Shown: positions 8,086 through 18,138 of the stretch, in pieces
Numbering within the stretch: the first letter of the stretch is position 1
Layout: every line of letters begins with the position of its first letter
Assembly (NCBI GenBank): GCA_020723285.1
Contig: DYJE01000007.1
Coordinates: 97,252-161,251, forward strand
Length of the DNA stretch: 64,000 nt
Direction of reading: 5' to 3'
Source: Desulforapulum autotrophicum
Lineage (GTDB): Bacteria > Desulfobacterota > Desulfobacteria > Desulfobacterales > Desulfolunaceae
Notes under the pieces: generated by a model
The model's database searches: none
Told to the model about the DNA's origin: nothing
Seen by the model: the letters and a program-made list of their open reading frames with translations, nothing else
Program-made: the position numbers and the translations under genes

Positions 8086-9537
8086 TTATTTTTTATTCAT
8101 GGCTTTCTGAAGCAGTTCGCCCATGGTCCCCATCTGTTTCGTGTCCGGGGCGGTGAACTGTTTCCAGTCTTCCTGGGTTTCGGTGTTCAACAAGGCCAGG
8201 CTGATCCGCCGTTTTTCAAGGTCGATGCTTTCAACGGTGATCTGGATGGAATCGCCGGGTTTCAGTTTGTCAAATGAACCACTGTCCTGGGCCTGACTGA
8301 TTTTCGACTTGGGAAGAAGGCCGGTGATGCCCGGTTCAAGACGGATGAACATCCCGAAGGATTCCCGTTTTTCGAGGGTTCCCGTGACAGCTTTGCCGGC
8401 AGGGTAGCGGTTTCCGATGCCGCTCCAGGGATCACCCTGGGCATCCTTGATGGAAAGGGAGATCCGTTTTTTATGGGTGTCCATGTCTTTGATCATCACC
8501 TGGACGCTGTCACCTAAGGCCACGGCGTCTTCGGGCTTGATGACCCTCCGGGTGTAGCTCATTTCGCTGACGTGGACGAGACCTTCGGTGCCGGGGGCGA
8601 TTTCCACAAAGGCTCCGAAGGGCGCGAACCGCACCACGGTGCCCGTGACCTGCTCTCCGGTGTGGAAACGTTCACCGGCGAGTGTCCAGGGATCCGCCGC
8701 GGTCTGTTTCATGGAAAGGGAGATTTTCGGGGCCTTGCCGCCTTCGGTTTCTTTGACGGATAAGACTTTTACCTTGACCTTGTCGCCGGGCTGAACCGCT
8801 TCCTCGGGTTTCTCCACCCGGGTCCAGGACAGTTCGGACACATGGACCATGCCTTCCACACCTTTGATCAGTTCGGCGAAAGCACCGTAAGGCATGAGCT
8901 TGGTGATGGTGGCGTCCAGAATGTCGCCGTCTTTTAAGTTTTTGAAGAATTCCTTCTTGTTCTTTTCGATGTCGATCTGGAGGTATTCCCGCCGTGAAAC
9001 CACGATGTTCCGGCCCTTGTCCTCGTATCGGGTGATAAAGAACTGAAACGTTTCACCCAGGAATTTTTCAGGTTTGTCCACAAAGCTCACGTCGATCTGG
9101 CTGACGGGGCAGAAGGCCCGTTTGCCGGCGATATCGATATGGAAGCCGCCTTTGATCACGTCCTTGACCTTGCCTTCCACCGGGGTCCTGGACGCATGGG
9201 CGTCCTTCAGTACATGATCTTCGCTGGAGCCGGAGATGGACCGTTTGAGGATCACTTCGCTTTCCGTCACCTTCACCACATAGAGTTCGAGAACATCGCC
9301 CACGTTGTACCGGAATTCCCCGTTTTCATCGAGAAGATCGTTCTTTTCCACAACACCGTCACTCTTGGTGCCTGTGTCCACATACACGCTTGTCCCGCCC
9401 ACAGAGATGATTTTTCCTTCGATGCGGTCACCCTGGCGGATGTCCTGATCGGCGGATGAGCTGTACTGTTCGAAAAGTTCGGCAAAGCTTTCTTCTTTGG
9501 TTTCCTGGGGTTCGGGATGGTTCTGGTCTAAAGACAT
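8086..9537 (-). CDS. rpsA: Ribosomal protein S1-like, five S1 domains
   Basis: 483 residues with five S1 RNA-binding repeats, at about residues 36-105, 118-188, 205-276, 293-363 and 380-448. Motifs such as GAFAELIKGVEGMVHVSELSW and GAFVEIAPGTEGLVHVSEMSY (given in part) mark the best-conserved ones. S1 helps mRNA bind the 30S subunit. The E. coli protein has six domains and about 557 residues, so this copy is shorter; five-domain or four-domain S1 proteins are known in other groups, and a second, full-length copy may exist elsewhere. The start at 9535-9537 is preceded by GGAG. A hairpin at 9550-9566 sits just upstream in the leader. Confidence 0.88.
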   Translation of the reverse strand: MSLDQNHPEPQETKEESFAELFEQYSSSADQDIRQGDRIEGKIISVGGTSVYVDTGTKSDGVVEKNDLLDENGEFRYNVGDVLELYVVKVTESEVILKRSISGSSEDHVLKDAHASRTPVEGKVKDVIKGGFHIDIAGKRAFCPVSQIDVSFVDKPEKFLGETFQFFITRYEDKGRNIVVSRREYLQIDIEKNKKEFFKNLKDGDILDATITKLMPYGAFAELIKGVEGMVHVSELSWTRVEKPEEAVQPGDKVKVKVLSVKETEGGKAPKISLSMKQTAADPWTLAGERFHTGEQVTGTVVRFAPFGAFVEIAPGTEGLVHVSEMSYTRRVIKPEDAVALGDSVQVMIKDMDTHKKRISLSIKDAQGDPWSGIGNRYPAGKAVTGTLEKRESFGMFIRLEPGITGLLPKSKISQAQDSGSFDKLKPGDSIQITVESIDLEKRRISLALLNTETQEDWKQFTAPDTKQMGTMGELLQKAMNKK

Positions 9538-9549
9538 GGTTCAGCTCCG

Positions 9550-9566
9550 GGCCTTGACGTCAGGCC
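9550..9566 (-). promoter_or_regulatory. Leader hairpin of the S1 gene
   Basis: GGCCT and AGGCC flank TGACGTC, ending about 13 bases before the S1 start codon on the minus strand and next to its GGAG. A hairpin this close to the ribosome site could modulate translation, and S1 is known to control its own mRNA in E. coli. On the plus strand the hairpin is followed by TTTTT, but no gene ends there. Confidence 0.35.
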
Positions 9567-9741
9567 TTTTTACGTTGACGATATGTTTCTGGCGATTCGA
9601 AAGATGTGTCCGGCACAGTCATTTCCAAGGGTTTTGTCATCCACGGGGCGTGGCGTCCCGTGGCCGTATGTGTTTTACATATCCCATTACCAGCACGGAC
9701 CTTCTATTGCAAGGAAAGTTTTCATGCCAAGAACCAATTGT

Positions 9742-9771
9742 TTGACAGATATGATGGATCTCGTGTAATAA
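9742..9771 (+). promoter_or_regulatory. Possible sigma-70 promoter
   Basis: A perfect TTGACA at 9742-9747 is followed after 18 bases by TAATAA (9766-9771), with a TG just before it. It would serve the membrane-protein gene at 9926. Confidence 0.4.
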
Positions 9772-9925
9772 ACTTTTTTTTAAAGACATACGTTTTGCAT
9801 ATGGTTTTCGGGATCATATATGATTCTCGGCTCATTTCGCCTCAAACCCGGAAACGGCGGCCCTTTGCGGATACTGCGGGGTCTTTTTGTTTTTATTGGG
9901 AATTTTGTGTGGTCAAGGAAGGTTT

Positions 9926-10687
9926 ATGAAGGAAAACACAGATAAAAGACGCGTCGGGATCGCCTCTCTTCTGGAGAAGACCGAAATCAAGGAATATTTC
10001 GACACGTTGTTCATTCTTGTATTAGGCATCGAGTTTGTCGTGTTCGTGGCTCATTTCATCGGGTCCATCGGGCCTGACAAAGGGGCGTTCCCCTGGAAAC
10101 AGTACTTTTTCGTCTCGTTCATCGCCCCCATCGTCCTGGTGTTTCTGGTGGGGCTGGTGATCATCGGTTTCAATTTCTATTTGTTCGGCAACGACGACAT
10201 CACCGAATCCACGGAACTGCCGGAAGTGGCGGCCCAGGGAAAAGGCCTCAGGTATTCGGCGAAGAATTTCATTTTGTTCATGAACCAGGTTCCTGTTCTG
10301 GCCGGTCTTTTTGTCATCGGCCTCGCTTCCGTGATCCTCTTCAAGCTGGATGTGATCCTGAAAGTCATCGGCCATGTGGGCGAAAGGACCGCCTTTTACC
10401 TGTTCATCATGCTCTGCGCTGTGGTGGGCGGAGCGGTATTGTTTCTTTTATTCTGGCTGTTCTGGAAATACAGGCTTCACAAGCTTGAGATCGAACGCCG
10501 CTGGGCGTTCAAAAACCGGGTCATGGAAAAATCGGGCCTGATCATCCTTGAAAACAACACGGTTCTGAACGAACAGGGTCAGGTGCTGACCCAGGGTGAA
10601 GTGAAAGCCCAGCTTGAGGACAAAAGCGAGCCGGAAAGTGAAGAGGCCCAGCTTCCGTTGATTCAGGGAAATTTCATGGTGAAATAG
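9926..10687 (+). CDS. Four-helix membrane protein, unknown function
   Basis: 253 residues. Four hydrophobic segments: about residues 30-50 (TLFILVLGIEFVVFVAHFIG), 67-92, 125-150 (VLAGLFVIGLASVILFKLDV) and 165-190. The C-terminal tail of about 65 residues is charged and acidic and presumably cytoplasmic. The ATG at 9926 has GGAAGG just upstream; an earlier in-frame ATG at 9887 lacks one. I do not recognise a family. It sits alone between the S1 gene and a convergent Nudix gene. Confidence 0.75.
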   Translation: MKENTDKRRVGIASLLEKTEIKEYFDTLFILVLGIEFVVFVAHFIGSIGPDKGAFPWKQYFFVSFIAPIVLVFLVGLVIIGFNFYLFGNDDITESTELPEVAAQGKGLRYSAKNFILFMNQVPVLAGLFVIGLASVILFKLDVILKVIGHVGERTAFYLFIMLCAVVGGAVLFLLFWLFWKYRLHKLEIERRWAFKNRVMEKSGLIILENNTVLNEQGQVLTQGEVKAQLEDKSEPESEEAQLPLIQGNFMVK

Positions 10688-10713
10688 TCCGTGAGTGTCT
10701 GGCCCGGTTTTTT

Positions 10714-11157
10714 TCAGCCTTCGAAAGGCGGGAAAATGCTGTTTTTCGATTCGCCGCCGATATACCTGAAATAATCATCCACAATCCGGCCATGATCGAA
10801 CACCAGGGGAGAGGGCAGGGTGTCTTTCAGGAACACACCGGCGTTTTTCGCGTCGTCCGCCGCGTTCAGCGTTCCTTGGGCTGTGGCGATGAACACCGTG
10901 GACGCGTTGTGCTGACGCGGGTCCCTTGACGGGTCCGAGTAACTGTGGAACTGCTCTGTGAGGCGGACATCAAGGGATGTTTCCTCTTTCGCCTCCCGCA
11001 CCGCCGCATGCTCCAGGCTTTCCCCATAATCCACGAATCCTCCGGGCAGGGCCCAGCCGTGGGGTGGGTTTTTCCGTTCAATAAGAACGATTCCCCCATT
11101 GATTTCTATGATGATGTCCACGGTGACGCCGGGATTGCGGTGTGAGGAACTGGGCAT
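10714..11157 (-). CDS. Nudix hydrolase
   Basis: 147 residues. The Nudix box is clear at about residues 40-62: [20 protein letters not shown] followed by ETSLD, with the REAKEE metal-binding core intact (the usual Gly after EE is a Thr-Ser). These enzymes cleave nucleoside diphosphates linked to another group; the closest resemblance is to ADP-ribose pyrophosphatase-like members. It converges on the membrane-protein gene. Confidence 0.88.
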   Translation of the reverse strand: MPSSSHRNPGVTVDIIIEINGGIVLIERKNPPHGWALPGGFVDYGESLEHAAVREAKEETSLDVRLTEQFHSYSDPSRDPRQHNASTVFIATAQGTLNAADDAKNAGVFLKDTLPSPLVFDHGRIVDDYFRYIGGESKNSIFPPFEG

Positions 11158-11269
11158 GGTTTTCGCCTTTCAATCGGAGTGCATGAATGATTAAGGTTGC
11201 CAAAATTTTATAATAAACCATTTTGCCTCCGGCGGCCAGCTTTTGAAAAGCTGGGCAAGCAGGTTGGCA

Positions 11270-12031
11270 ATGAATATGGGCGAGAAGGGTAAAGCGGGCG
11301 AGAACGTGAAGAAAAAGGAAAACAGTAACGGAAGCATGGCTCTGGGATCGGAAGCGTGGAATGGTCTTGTGCGGAAGAGTCTGGCCGCGCTGGGGGTCGG
11401 GGTTTCGGAAGCCATGCTCCTTCAGATGGCGAAGCACGTCAAAGACATGCTGTTCTGGAACAAGACCAGCAATCTTACCTCCATCACCGACCCTCATGAT
11501 GTGGCGGTGAAACATGTGGTGGATTCCGGTTCGGCGGCCGTTCTGTTCGAAGGCGGCGAGCGGGTGATCGACCTGGGCACAGGGGGCGGCTTTCCCGGCA
11601 TCCCGCTCAAAATCCTCGTTCCGTCCCTTGACCTGACCTTGGTGGATGCCTCGCGGAAAAAAGTGAATTTTCTCAAACAGGTGATCCGGGAGCTTTCGCT
11701 TGAAAACATCAGGGCCGTGGAAGGCCGGGGCGAGGAACTGTGCGTGGCCGACGGGCATCAGGGGCAGTATGACGCGGTGATCAGCCGGGCTTTTTCCGGC
11801 CTCGACCTCATGATCCCCATGGCCCTTCCTTTTTTAAAAGAAGGTGGACGGATCATCGCCATGAAAGGCCGGGATATTGAGCACGAGACAGACCTGTTCA
11901 AGAATCTTTCGTCAAAAACCCCGGACGGCGAGGCGGTGAAGGCCGCGGACCTTGAACTTGATGTCCGCCCGTACACCCTGCCGGACACGGATTTCGACCG
12001 GGCGTTCATGATCGTCCGGCGGAAAAAATAA
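11270..12031 (+). CDS. rsmG: 16S rRNA (guanine-527-N7)-methyltransferase
   Basis: RsmG methylates G527 of 16S rRNA with S-adenosylmethionine. The SAM-binding motif VIDLGTGGGFPGIPLKIL lies in the middle, followed by LTLVDASRKKVNFLKQ and the later ISRAFSGLDLMIPMALPFLK, all diagnostic. Start is uncertain: the ATG at 11270 has AGG six bases upstream and gives 253 residues; the ATG at 11336 would give 231, closer to the usual length, but with poor ribosome-site spacing. An ATG at 11243 is also in frame. It is followed by a promoter and ileS. Confidence 0.92.
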   Translation: MNMGEKGKAGENVKKKENSNGSMALGSEAWNGLVRKSLAALGVGVSEAMLLQMAKHVKDMLFWNKTSNLTSITDPHDVAVKHVVDSGSAAVLFEGGERVIDLGTGGGFPGIPLKILVPSLDLTLVDASRKKVNFLKQVIRELSLENIRAVEGRGEELCVADGHQGQYDAVISRAFSGLDLMIPMALPFLKEGGRIIAMKGRDIEHETDLFKNLSSKTPDGEAVKAADLELDVRPYTLPDTDFDRAFMIVRRKK

Positions 12032-12043
12032 TCGTTTTAAGCG

Positions 12044-12072
12044 TTGACACATGTCTTGCATCTGGCATAAAT
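12044..12072 (+). promoter_or_regulatory. Probable sigma-70 promoter for ileS
   Basis: TTGACA at 12044-12049, then 16-17 bases, then CATAAAT (12066-12072), which fits a -10 box. It lies after rsmG and about 100 bases before the ileS start. Confidence 0.5.
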
Positions 12073-12168
12073 TTGGGTGCTTTATGACTTGGAAACGCAC
12101 ACTATCCACGGTTTTCGGCGAATTTTATGATACGGAACCGATAATACAAAAGACAATCCGGAGGCATC

Positions 12169-14976
12169 ATGGATTACAAACATACGCTCAACCTTCCCGA
12201 AACGTCCTTCGCCATGAAGGCCAACCTCCCCACACGGGAACCCCAGCAGCTGAAAGCCTGGGACGAGAGCGGACTTTACGGTAAAATCAGGCAGTCGTCC
12301 GAAGGGCGGAAAAAATTCATCCTTCACGACGGGCCTCCCTACGCCAACGGAAACCTCCATATCGGCCACGCCCTGAACAAGATTCTCAAAGACATCATCA
12401 TAAGATCACGCCAGATGGCGGGTTTCGACGTGCCTTACGTTCCGGGCTGGGACTGCCACGGCCTTCCCATCGAGCACAACGTGGACAAAACTTTGGGCGA
12501 AAAGAAAAAGCAGATGACCCAGAGCGAAATCCGTAAAAAATGCCGGGAATACGCCGAAAACTTCGTGAACATCCAGCGGGAGGAATTCAAGCGTTTCGGT
12601 GTCATCGGCGAATGGGACAACCCTTACCTTACCATGGCCTACGACTTTGAAGCCCGCATTGCCAAGGAATGCGGGGAGTTTGCCGTGAACGGGGACATGT
12701 ACATCGGCAAAAAGCCCATCCACTGGTGCTGCAGCTGCCAGACGGCTCTCGCAGAAGCTGAAATCGAATACAAAGACAACACCTCGCCGTCCATCTATGT
12801 GAAATTCAGGCTGAACGGTGAACCGGCTGAGCTTTCACCGGCCCTTGCCGGCAAGGATGTGTCTGTCGTGATCTGGACCACCACGCCCTGGACACTCCCC
12901 GCCAACCTGGGGATTTGCCTGAACCCCGAATTCATTTACGCCGCCGTGGATGTGGGTGCCGACGGCGTTTACATCCTGGCCAAGGATCTTGTGGAATCCG
13001 TGATGAAGAAATTCGGCATCGAAAATTATTCCATAATCGCCGAAATGGCGGCGGGTGAACTTGAAAACAGGCGCTGCAAACATCCGTTTTACGACCGGGA
13101 TTCCCTGGTGATTCTGGGAGACCACGTAACCATCGAAACCGGGACGGGCTGTGTCCACACCGCGCCGGGCCATGGTTCCGACGACTACATCATCGGCCTG
13201 AAATACGGCCTTGAACCCTATTCGCCCGTGGGTGACGGTGGCTGTTTCGTGGACGACCTGGAACGTTTCGGCGGCCAGTTCATCCTGAAGGCCAACAAAG
13301 AGATCGCGGCCCATATGGAAGAGAACGGATCCCTGGTGAAACAGGAGAACATCAGTCATTCCTATCCCCACTGCTGGCGCTGCAAGAAACCGGTGATCTT
13401 CAGGGCCACGCCCCAGTGGTTCATCAGCATGGACAAGACCGGGCTTCGGGAGAAGTCGTTGAAAGAAATCGACAACGTGGCATGGATTCCCTCCTGGGGC
13501 CGGGAACGGATCTACGGCATGATCGAAAACCGTCCGGACTGGTGCGTGTCGCGCCAGCGTTCATGGGGTGTTCCCATCCCCGTGTTCTACTGCGAGTCCT
13601 GCGGCGAGGTCCATGTGACCAACGAATCCGTGGACAAGATCTTCAATCTGTTCAAGGAACACGGCGCAGACATCTGGTTCGACTGGGCGGCCAAAGACCT
13701 GCTTCCTGAAAACGCGGTGTGCGCATCCTGCGGTAAAAACACCTTTAAAAAAGACGCCAACATCCTCGATGTCTGGTTCGATTCAGGCGTCACCCACGCG
13801 GCGGTGCTCTGCCAGCGGCCCTACCTGGAACGCCCGGCGGATCTGTATCTGGAAGGCAGCGACCAGCACCGGGGATGGTTCCACAGCTCCCTTCTGACCG
13901 CGGTGGGAAAAACAGGCAAAGCGCCTTACAAGGCCGTCCTCACCCACGGGTTCGTGGTGGACGCCAAAGGCCACAAGATGTCCAAATCCGAAGGAAACGT
14001 CATCGCCCCGAAAAAGGTCATCGACCAGTACGGCGCGGAAATTCTCCGGCTCTGGGTGGCCTCTTCCGATTACCGGGACGATATCCGCATTTCCGACAAC
14101 ATCCTGTCCCAGCTCAGCGACGCCTACCGCCGCATAAGGAACACCTGCCGGTATATGCTGGGGAACCTCAGCGATTTCAGTCCGGCCACGGACAGGGTCT
14201 CTTACACCGACCTGTCGGATATTGACAAGTTCACGCTGCACAAGCTGGGACTCCTGGTGGAAAAGGCGGTGAAAGCTTACGACAATTACGAATTCCACAC
14301 CATCTATCACGCTTTGTACAACTTCTGTTCCATCGACCTGAGTTCATTCTATCTGGACATCGCCAAGGATCCCCTTTATGTCCTTCCGCCCAAGTCTCTG
14401 AAACGGCGGGGTATCCAGACGGTGATGTACATCCTGACCGACGCCATCGCCCGGGTCATGGCCCCCATGCTGCCCTTCACCGCCGACGAGGTCTGGCAGC
14501 ACATGCCCGCATATCCCGGCAAAGAGGCGAGCATCCATATGGCGGCTCAGGTGGTTCCTGTACCCGAATGGAAAAATGAAACCCTGGCCGAGGTCTGGGA
14601 CGCCATTCTGGCCGTCCGGGGCGAGGTGACCAAGGCTCTGGAACTGGCCCGTGTGAAGAAACTCATCGGCCATCCCCTGGATGCCTCGGTGGCCATTTGC
14701 GCCACAGGCAGGAACCTTGAAATCCTCACGGCTTACAAAGACATCCTCAAGGATATTTTTATTGTGTCTTCGGCTGCCCTTGTTTCATCAAAGGACGATG
14801 ACGCCTATGTGAGCCCGGTGATCGAAGACCTTTCAATCGTCATCGGCAAGGCTCCGGGTGAAAAATGCCAGAGATGCTGGACTTACGACGTGACCACAGG
14901 GGCGAATTCCGTGTTTGAAAACGCCTGTGAGCGCTGCTGCAAGGCTCTTGAAGAAATAAAAAAGAAAGATTGCTAA
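12169..14976 (+). CDS. ileS: Isoleucyl-tRNA synthetase
   Basis: 935 residues, normal for bacterial IleRS. Class I signatures are both present: HIGH in [15 protein letters not shown] (about residue 64) and KMSKS in [12 protein letters not shown] (about 605). The editing domain includes [14 protein letters not shown] and the C-terminal zinc site has CQRCW and CERCC pairs. It charges tRNA-Ile. GGAGG precedes the ATG. It heads the run ileS-lspA-lgt-holA-pyk, an arrangement seen for ileS-lspA in many bacteria. Confidence 0.98.
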   Translation: MDYKHTLNLPETSFAMKANLPTREPQQLKAWDESGLYGKIRQSSEGRKKFILHDGPPYANGNLHIGHALNKILKDIIIRSRQMAGFDVPYVPGWDCHGLPIEHNVDKTLGEKKKQMTQSEIRKKCREYAENFVNIQREEFKRFGVIGEWDNPYLTMAYDFEARIAKECGEFAVNGDMYIGKKPIHWCCSCQTALAEAEIEYKDNTSPSIYVKFRLNGEPAELSPALAGKDVSVVIWTTTPWTLPANLGICLNPEFIYAAVDVGADGVYILAKDLVESVMKKFGIENYSIIAEMAAGELENRRCKHPFYDRDSLVILGDHVTIETGTGCVHTAPGHGSDDYIIGLKYGLEPYSPVGDGGCFVDDLERFGGQFILKANKEIAAHMEENGSLVKQENISHSYPHCWRCKKPVIFRATPQWFISMDKTGLREKSLKEIDNVAWIPSWGRERIYGMIENRPDWCVSRQRSWGVPIPVFYCESCGEVHVTNESVDKIFNLFKEHGADIWFDWAAKDLLPENAVCASCGKNTFKKDANILDVWFDSGVTHAAVLCQRPYLERPADLYLEGSDQHRGWFHSSLLTAVGKTGKAPYKAVLTHGFVVDAKGHKMSKSEGNVIAPKKVIDQYGAEILRLWVASSDYRDDIRISDNILSQLSDAYRRIRNTCRYMLGNLSDFSPATDRVSYTDLSDIDKFTLHKLGLLVEKAVKAYDNYEFHTIYHALYNFCSIDLSSFYLDIAKDPLYVLPPKSLKRRGIQTVMYILTDAIARVMAPMLPFTADEVWQHMPAYPGKEASIHMAAQVVPVPEWKNETLAEVWDAILAVRGEVTKALELARVKKLIGHPLDASVAICATGRNLEILTAYKDILKDIFIVSSAALVSSKDDDAYVSPVIEDLSIVIGKAPGEKCQRCWTYDVTTGANSVFENACERCCKALEEIKKKDC

Positions 14977-15057
14977 AACGCCGAATCACATTTCGGCCGT
15001 CGAAAATGTTTTGGCCCCGGCAGGGCCAATGTTGTTGGTTTAAGCATGTTTGTTTCT

Positions 15058-15140
15058 GATGGGCACGCTGACGCTTTGCCCATCCTACAGGAATCCGGCA
15101 TGTTAACCGTAGGATGGGCAAAGGCGAAGCCGTGCCCATC
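15058..15140. repeat. Large inverted repeat (REP/MITE-like) between ileS and lspA
   Basis: GATGGGCACG at 15058-15067 and CGTGCCCATC at 15131-15140, extended inward by CTTTGCCCATCCTAC and GTAGGATGGGCAAAG, form a long imperfect palindrome around a 20-base centre. The GTAGGATGGGCAAAG-type sequence is a repeat seen in many bacterial genomes. It would fold into a strong stem inside the ileS-lspA transcript. Confidence 0.75.
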
Positions 15141-15249
15141 TCTTAAGCCAACAGCATTGCCCGGAAGGGTCCCCGGAGGCATTGAGATTGTTTGAATAAA
15201 TACAACCCATAAAAAGCCCATCGGGTTTTTCAAAACATACAGGAGTTCA

Positions 15250-15750
15250 ATGACAAAGGCCAAAATCCTCCGCCTGCTGATCATTTCAGGCATCACCGTC
15301 ATACTCGACCAGCTCACCAAGATCCTGGTGGTGGCCAGTCTGGAATTCGGAAGGGACATTCCCGTGATTCCGGGCTTTTTCAACCTGACCCACGTGCTGA
15401 ACCCCGGCGGAGCCTTCGGGCTGTTCGCCCAGCACAGCGGCTTTGTCCGGGTGCTGTTCTTTCTTGTGTTTTCCCTGGTGGCGGTGGGGTTCATCCTTTA
15501 CATCTACGCCGGGATTCCAGAAACCCATAAGGTGCTGGGCGGAGGACTTTGCCTGATATTCGGCGGTGCCGTCGGGAACCTCATCGACCGGGTCCGCATG
15601 GGCAAGGTGGTTGACTTTCTGGATGTTTACGTGGGAAACTGGCACTGGCCCGCGTTCAATGTGGCGGACAGCGCCATCTGCATTGGTGTGGGTGTGTTTG
15701 TGTACCACATTCTGTTCAATAAAATGCCCGAACAGGGGAAGATTTTTTAA
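15250..15750 (+). CDS. lspA: Lipoprotein signal peptidase (signal peptidase II)
   Basis: 166 residues with four hydrophobic segments. Family motifs: ILDQLTKILV near the N terminus, LNPGGAFGLF (the usual NxGAFG), GGAVGNLIDRVRMGKVVDFLD with the first catalytic Asp, and FNVADSAICIGV with the second. It removes signal peptides from lipid-modified prolipoproteins in the inner membrane, acting after Lgt, whose gene follows. RBS: AGGAG. Confidence 0.97.
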   Translation: MTKAKILRLLIISGITVILDQLTKILVVASLEFGRDIPVIPGFFNLTHVLNPGGAFGLFAQHSGFVRVLFFLVFSLVAVGFILYIYAGIPETHKVLGGGLCLIFGGAVGNLIDRVRMGKVVDFLDVYVGNWHWPAFNVADSAICIGVGVFVYHILFNKMPEQGKIF

Positions 15751-15815
15751 TATCCCCAATGGATTGATCGGGCGGTTTGCTGTTTGACCCGAGACACGAA
15801 GCATGAGGAAAATCT

Positions 15816-16583
15816 ATGTATCCCGTATTGCTGGAAATCAAGCATTTTGTCATTCACACCTACGGTTTTTTTATTGCCCTTGGATTTCTCGCGGCCATCT
15901 TCATATCAAAACGGGAGGCCCGGATTGCCGGTGAAGATCCCGAAAAGGTGGCGGACCTGATTTTCTGGATTCTCGTGGCCGCCATCGTGGGTTCACGGGT
16001 TTTTTACGTCATCGTGTACTGGCGGGATTTTTACCCCAACAAACTTCTGGATGCTTTCAAACTCTGGGAAGGCGGACTCGTCTTTTACGGCGGTTTCATC
16101 GGCGCGGTGGGGGTCGCTTACGCCTATGTCCGCAAGTTTAAACTGAATTTCTGGAAAACGGCGGACATTCTGGCTCCGGCCATTCCCTTCGGCCATTTTC
16201 TGGGTCGTCTGGGGTGTTTTTCCGCCGGATGCTGCCACGGGAAAGCCTGCACGCTGCCCTGGGCTGTCACATTCACCAATCAGGACTCTCTGGCCCCCCT
16301 CAATATTCCCCTCCATCCGACACAGCTTTACGAATCGTTTACCAATCTGCTGATTTTTATTTTTATCCTGAATTACAAACGGTTCAAGAAATTCGATGGC
16401 CAGGTGTTTCTCACCTATGTGGTGATTTACGCGGTGGCACGGGCGATTCTTGAAACATTCCGGGGAGACTATCGCGGAGCAGACATTTTCGGGCTGCTGT
16501 CCGTATCCCAGAGCGTGGCCCTGGTTCTTGGCGTGTCGGCCGTCGTTCTGATGGTCAAGCTCATATCCCGGAAAAAGGATTGA
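15816..16583 (+). CDS. lgt: Prolipoprotein diacylglyceryl transferase
   Basis: 255 residues, about seven transmembrane segments. Signature features: YGFFIALGFLAAI near the N terminus with the catalytic-region His-Tyr, GGLVFYGGFIGA, the Lgt signature FGHFLGRLGCFSAGCCHGKAC (shown in part) and LHPTQLYES. It attaches diacylglycerol from phosphatidylglycerol to the lipobox Cys. It sits directly after lspA, so both lipoprotein-maturation steps are co-expressed. Confidence 0.97.
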   Translation: MYPVLLEIKHFVIHTYGFFIALGFLAAIFISKREARIAGEDPEKVADLIFWILVAAIVGSRVFYVIVYWRDFYPNKLLDAFKLWEGGLVFYGGFIGAVGVAYAYVRKFKLNFWKTADILAPAIPFGHFLGRLGCFSAGCCHGKACTLPWAVTFTNQDSLAPLNIPLHPTQLYESFTNLLIFIFILNYKRFKKFDGQVFLTYVVIYAVARAILETFRGDYRGADIFGLLSVSQSVALVLGVSAVVLMVKLISRKKD

Positions 16584-16649
16584 GGGTTCGGAATGAAATG
16601 ACGGGTGGAGAAACCATAACCCCGTCACCCATGGAACCGGGCGGGGAAA

Positions 16650-18119
16650 ATGGCTGAAATCCACTACAGAGAACTGGAAAAACATCTGGCCCAGGCAAAA
16701 AACGGGTTGGCCCAGGTCTGCCTGATCTATGGCGAGGAATACCTGTACAAGACGGCGTTCAGCACGGTTCTCGACACCCTGGTTCCCAAAGCCCAGAGAA
16801 GTTTCGGTTACGAGGCGGCGGACGAAGACCAGGAAAGCATGCCGGACATCATCGAACGGCTGAACACCTTTTCCATGATGTCCGGTGCCAAAGTGGTGGG
16901 GCTTCTCGATTCCCGGATTTTTTACGGCAGACAGGACCAGGACGCGGCGTTCAAAAAGATCCGGACGGCCTGGGATAAAGGCGACAAAAAAAAAGCCGCG
17001 GTCATGATGGGGTCCCTGTTGTCCCAGGCGCAGCTGGAGCCTGCTGACGCATTGTCCGAAAAGGGCCGGGAAGACCTGAAATACGACGAGTCTTTCGACG
17101 ATAACGGGGCTTTTCTCTCGGACGTGATCGCCTTCATCAACGAAAGCGGCATCAGCCTCAAGAAAACCGAAGATCCGCTGAAACTCCTCAAAGAGGCCAT
17201 CGACAAAGGGTTTCCCGACAACCACCATCTGATCATCACCACGGATATCGTGGACAAGCGGAAAAGCCTGTACACCGCCATCAAGGACAACGGCCTTGTG
17301 GTGGACTGTTCCGTACCCAAAGGGGACCGGAAGGCGGACAAGGACAGCCAGGAACAGGTGCTGAAGGACGCCATGGCGGCGGTGCTCAGGAAAACGGGAA
17401 AAACCGTGGAGCCCTCGGCTTATGCCACCCTGGTTGAAATGACCGGATTCGACATCCGGACGTTTACGGGAAACCTGGAAAAACTTGCGGCCTTTGTGGG
17501 CGAACGCCGGAACATCACCGCCGCAGACGCCCGCCAGCTCCTCCAGCGCAGCAAGCAGGACCCGATTTACGAGCTGTCCGGGGCCATTGCCGAGCGGGAT
17601 CTTTCCAAAGCCCTGTTTTTCACGTCGAACCTGCTTGCAAACGGGGCTTTTCCTCTCCAGATCACCGCCACCATCGCGAATCAGCTCCGGCGTCTTCTGG
17701 TGGCCAAGGATTTCGTGCTGTCCCTGCCCCAGGGGAAGTGGAGAAACGGCATGGATTTCAACAGCTTCAAAAATTCCATCATGCCGAATATCAAAGAATA
17801 CGACCTGAAAAATCAGAAGGCCGTGGAGGCCCGTGAAGCCCGTCTGGCAAAGGCTATGGATCAGACGGATGACACGCGGAAGGATACGAAGAAAGAAAAG
17901 AAAGTCAAAGCCGAAACAGACCTGATCCTGGCCAAAAATCCCAACAATCCTTATCCTGTGTATCTTCTTGTCGTGAATTCGGGAAGATACACACTGCCCG
18001 ATCTGTACAACGCCGTGGAAATGACCTGCAAAGCCGATATCCGGCTGAAAAGCACCGGCGAACCACCCAAACTCGTTCTTGAAGATCTGATTCTTCACAT
18101 CTGCCGAACCCCGGCCTAA
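16650..18119 (+). CDS. holA: DNA polymerase III delta subunit, enlarged
   Basis: 489 residues; the usual delta subunit has about 340. The N terminus (QVCLIYGEEYLYKTAFSTVL) and the later DKRKSLYTAIKDNGLVVD, LVEMTGFDIRTFTGNLEKLA and DPIYELSGAIAERDLSKAL match HolA, the clamp-loader wrench. The extra length comes from an insert at about residues 85-180 and a Lys-rich stretch near 410-430. It probably remains functional as the frame is intact. It lies 67 bases after lgt. Confidence 0.88.
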   Translation: MAEIHYRELEKHLAQAKNGLAQVCLIYGEEYLYKTAFSTVLDTLVPKAQRSFGYEAADEDQESMPDIIERLNTFSMMSGAKVVGLLDSRIFYGRQDQDAAFKKIRTAWDKGDKKKAAVMMGSLLSQAQLEPADALSEKGREDLKYDESFDDNGAFLSDVIAFINESGISLKKTEDPLKLLKEAIDKGFPDNHHLIITTDIVDKRKSLYTAIKDNGLVVDCSVPKGDRKADKDSQEQVLKDAMAAVLRKTGKTVEPSAYATLVEMTGFDIRTFTGNLEKLAAFVGERRNITAADARQLLQRSKQDPIYELSGAIAERDLSKALFFTSNLLANGAFPLQITATIANQLRRLLVAKDFVLSLPQGKWRNGMDFNSFKNSIMPNIKEYDLKNQKAVEAREARLAKAMDQTDDTRKDTKKEKKVKAETDLILAKNPNNPYPVYLLVVNSGRYTLPDLYNAVEMTCKADIRLKSTGEPPKLVLEDLILHICRTPA

Positions 18120-18138
18120 ATCAAGGAGTATGAAAACC

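Larger units (their letters stand above)
9538..9925. other. Gap between divergent S1 gene and membrane-protein gene
   Basis: 388 bases between two divergent genes. It holds the S1 leader hairpin near 9550 and one sigma-70-like promoter pointing right (9742-9771). I see no gene. Confidence 0.5.

Noticed and set aside
9550..9571. Plus-strand intrinsic terminator (GGCCT/AGGCC followed by TTTTT)
   Set aside because: No plus-strand gene ends there; the S1 gene is on the minus strand and starts just beside it, so a leader hairpin is more likely.
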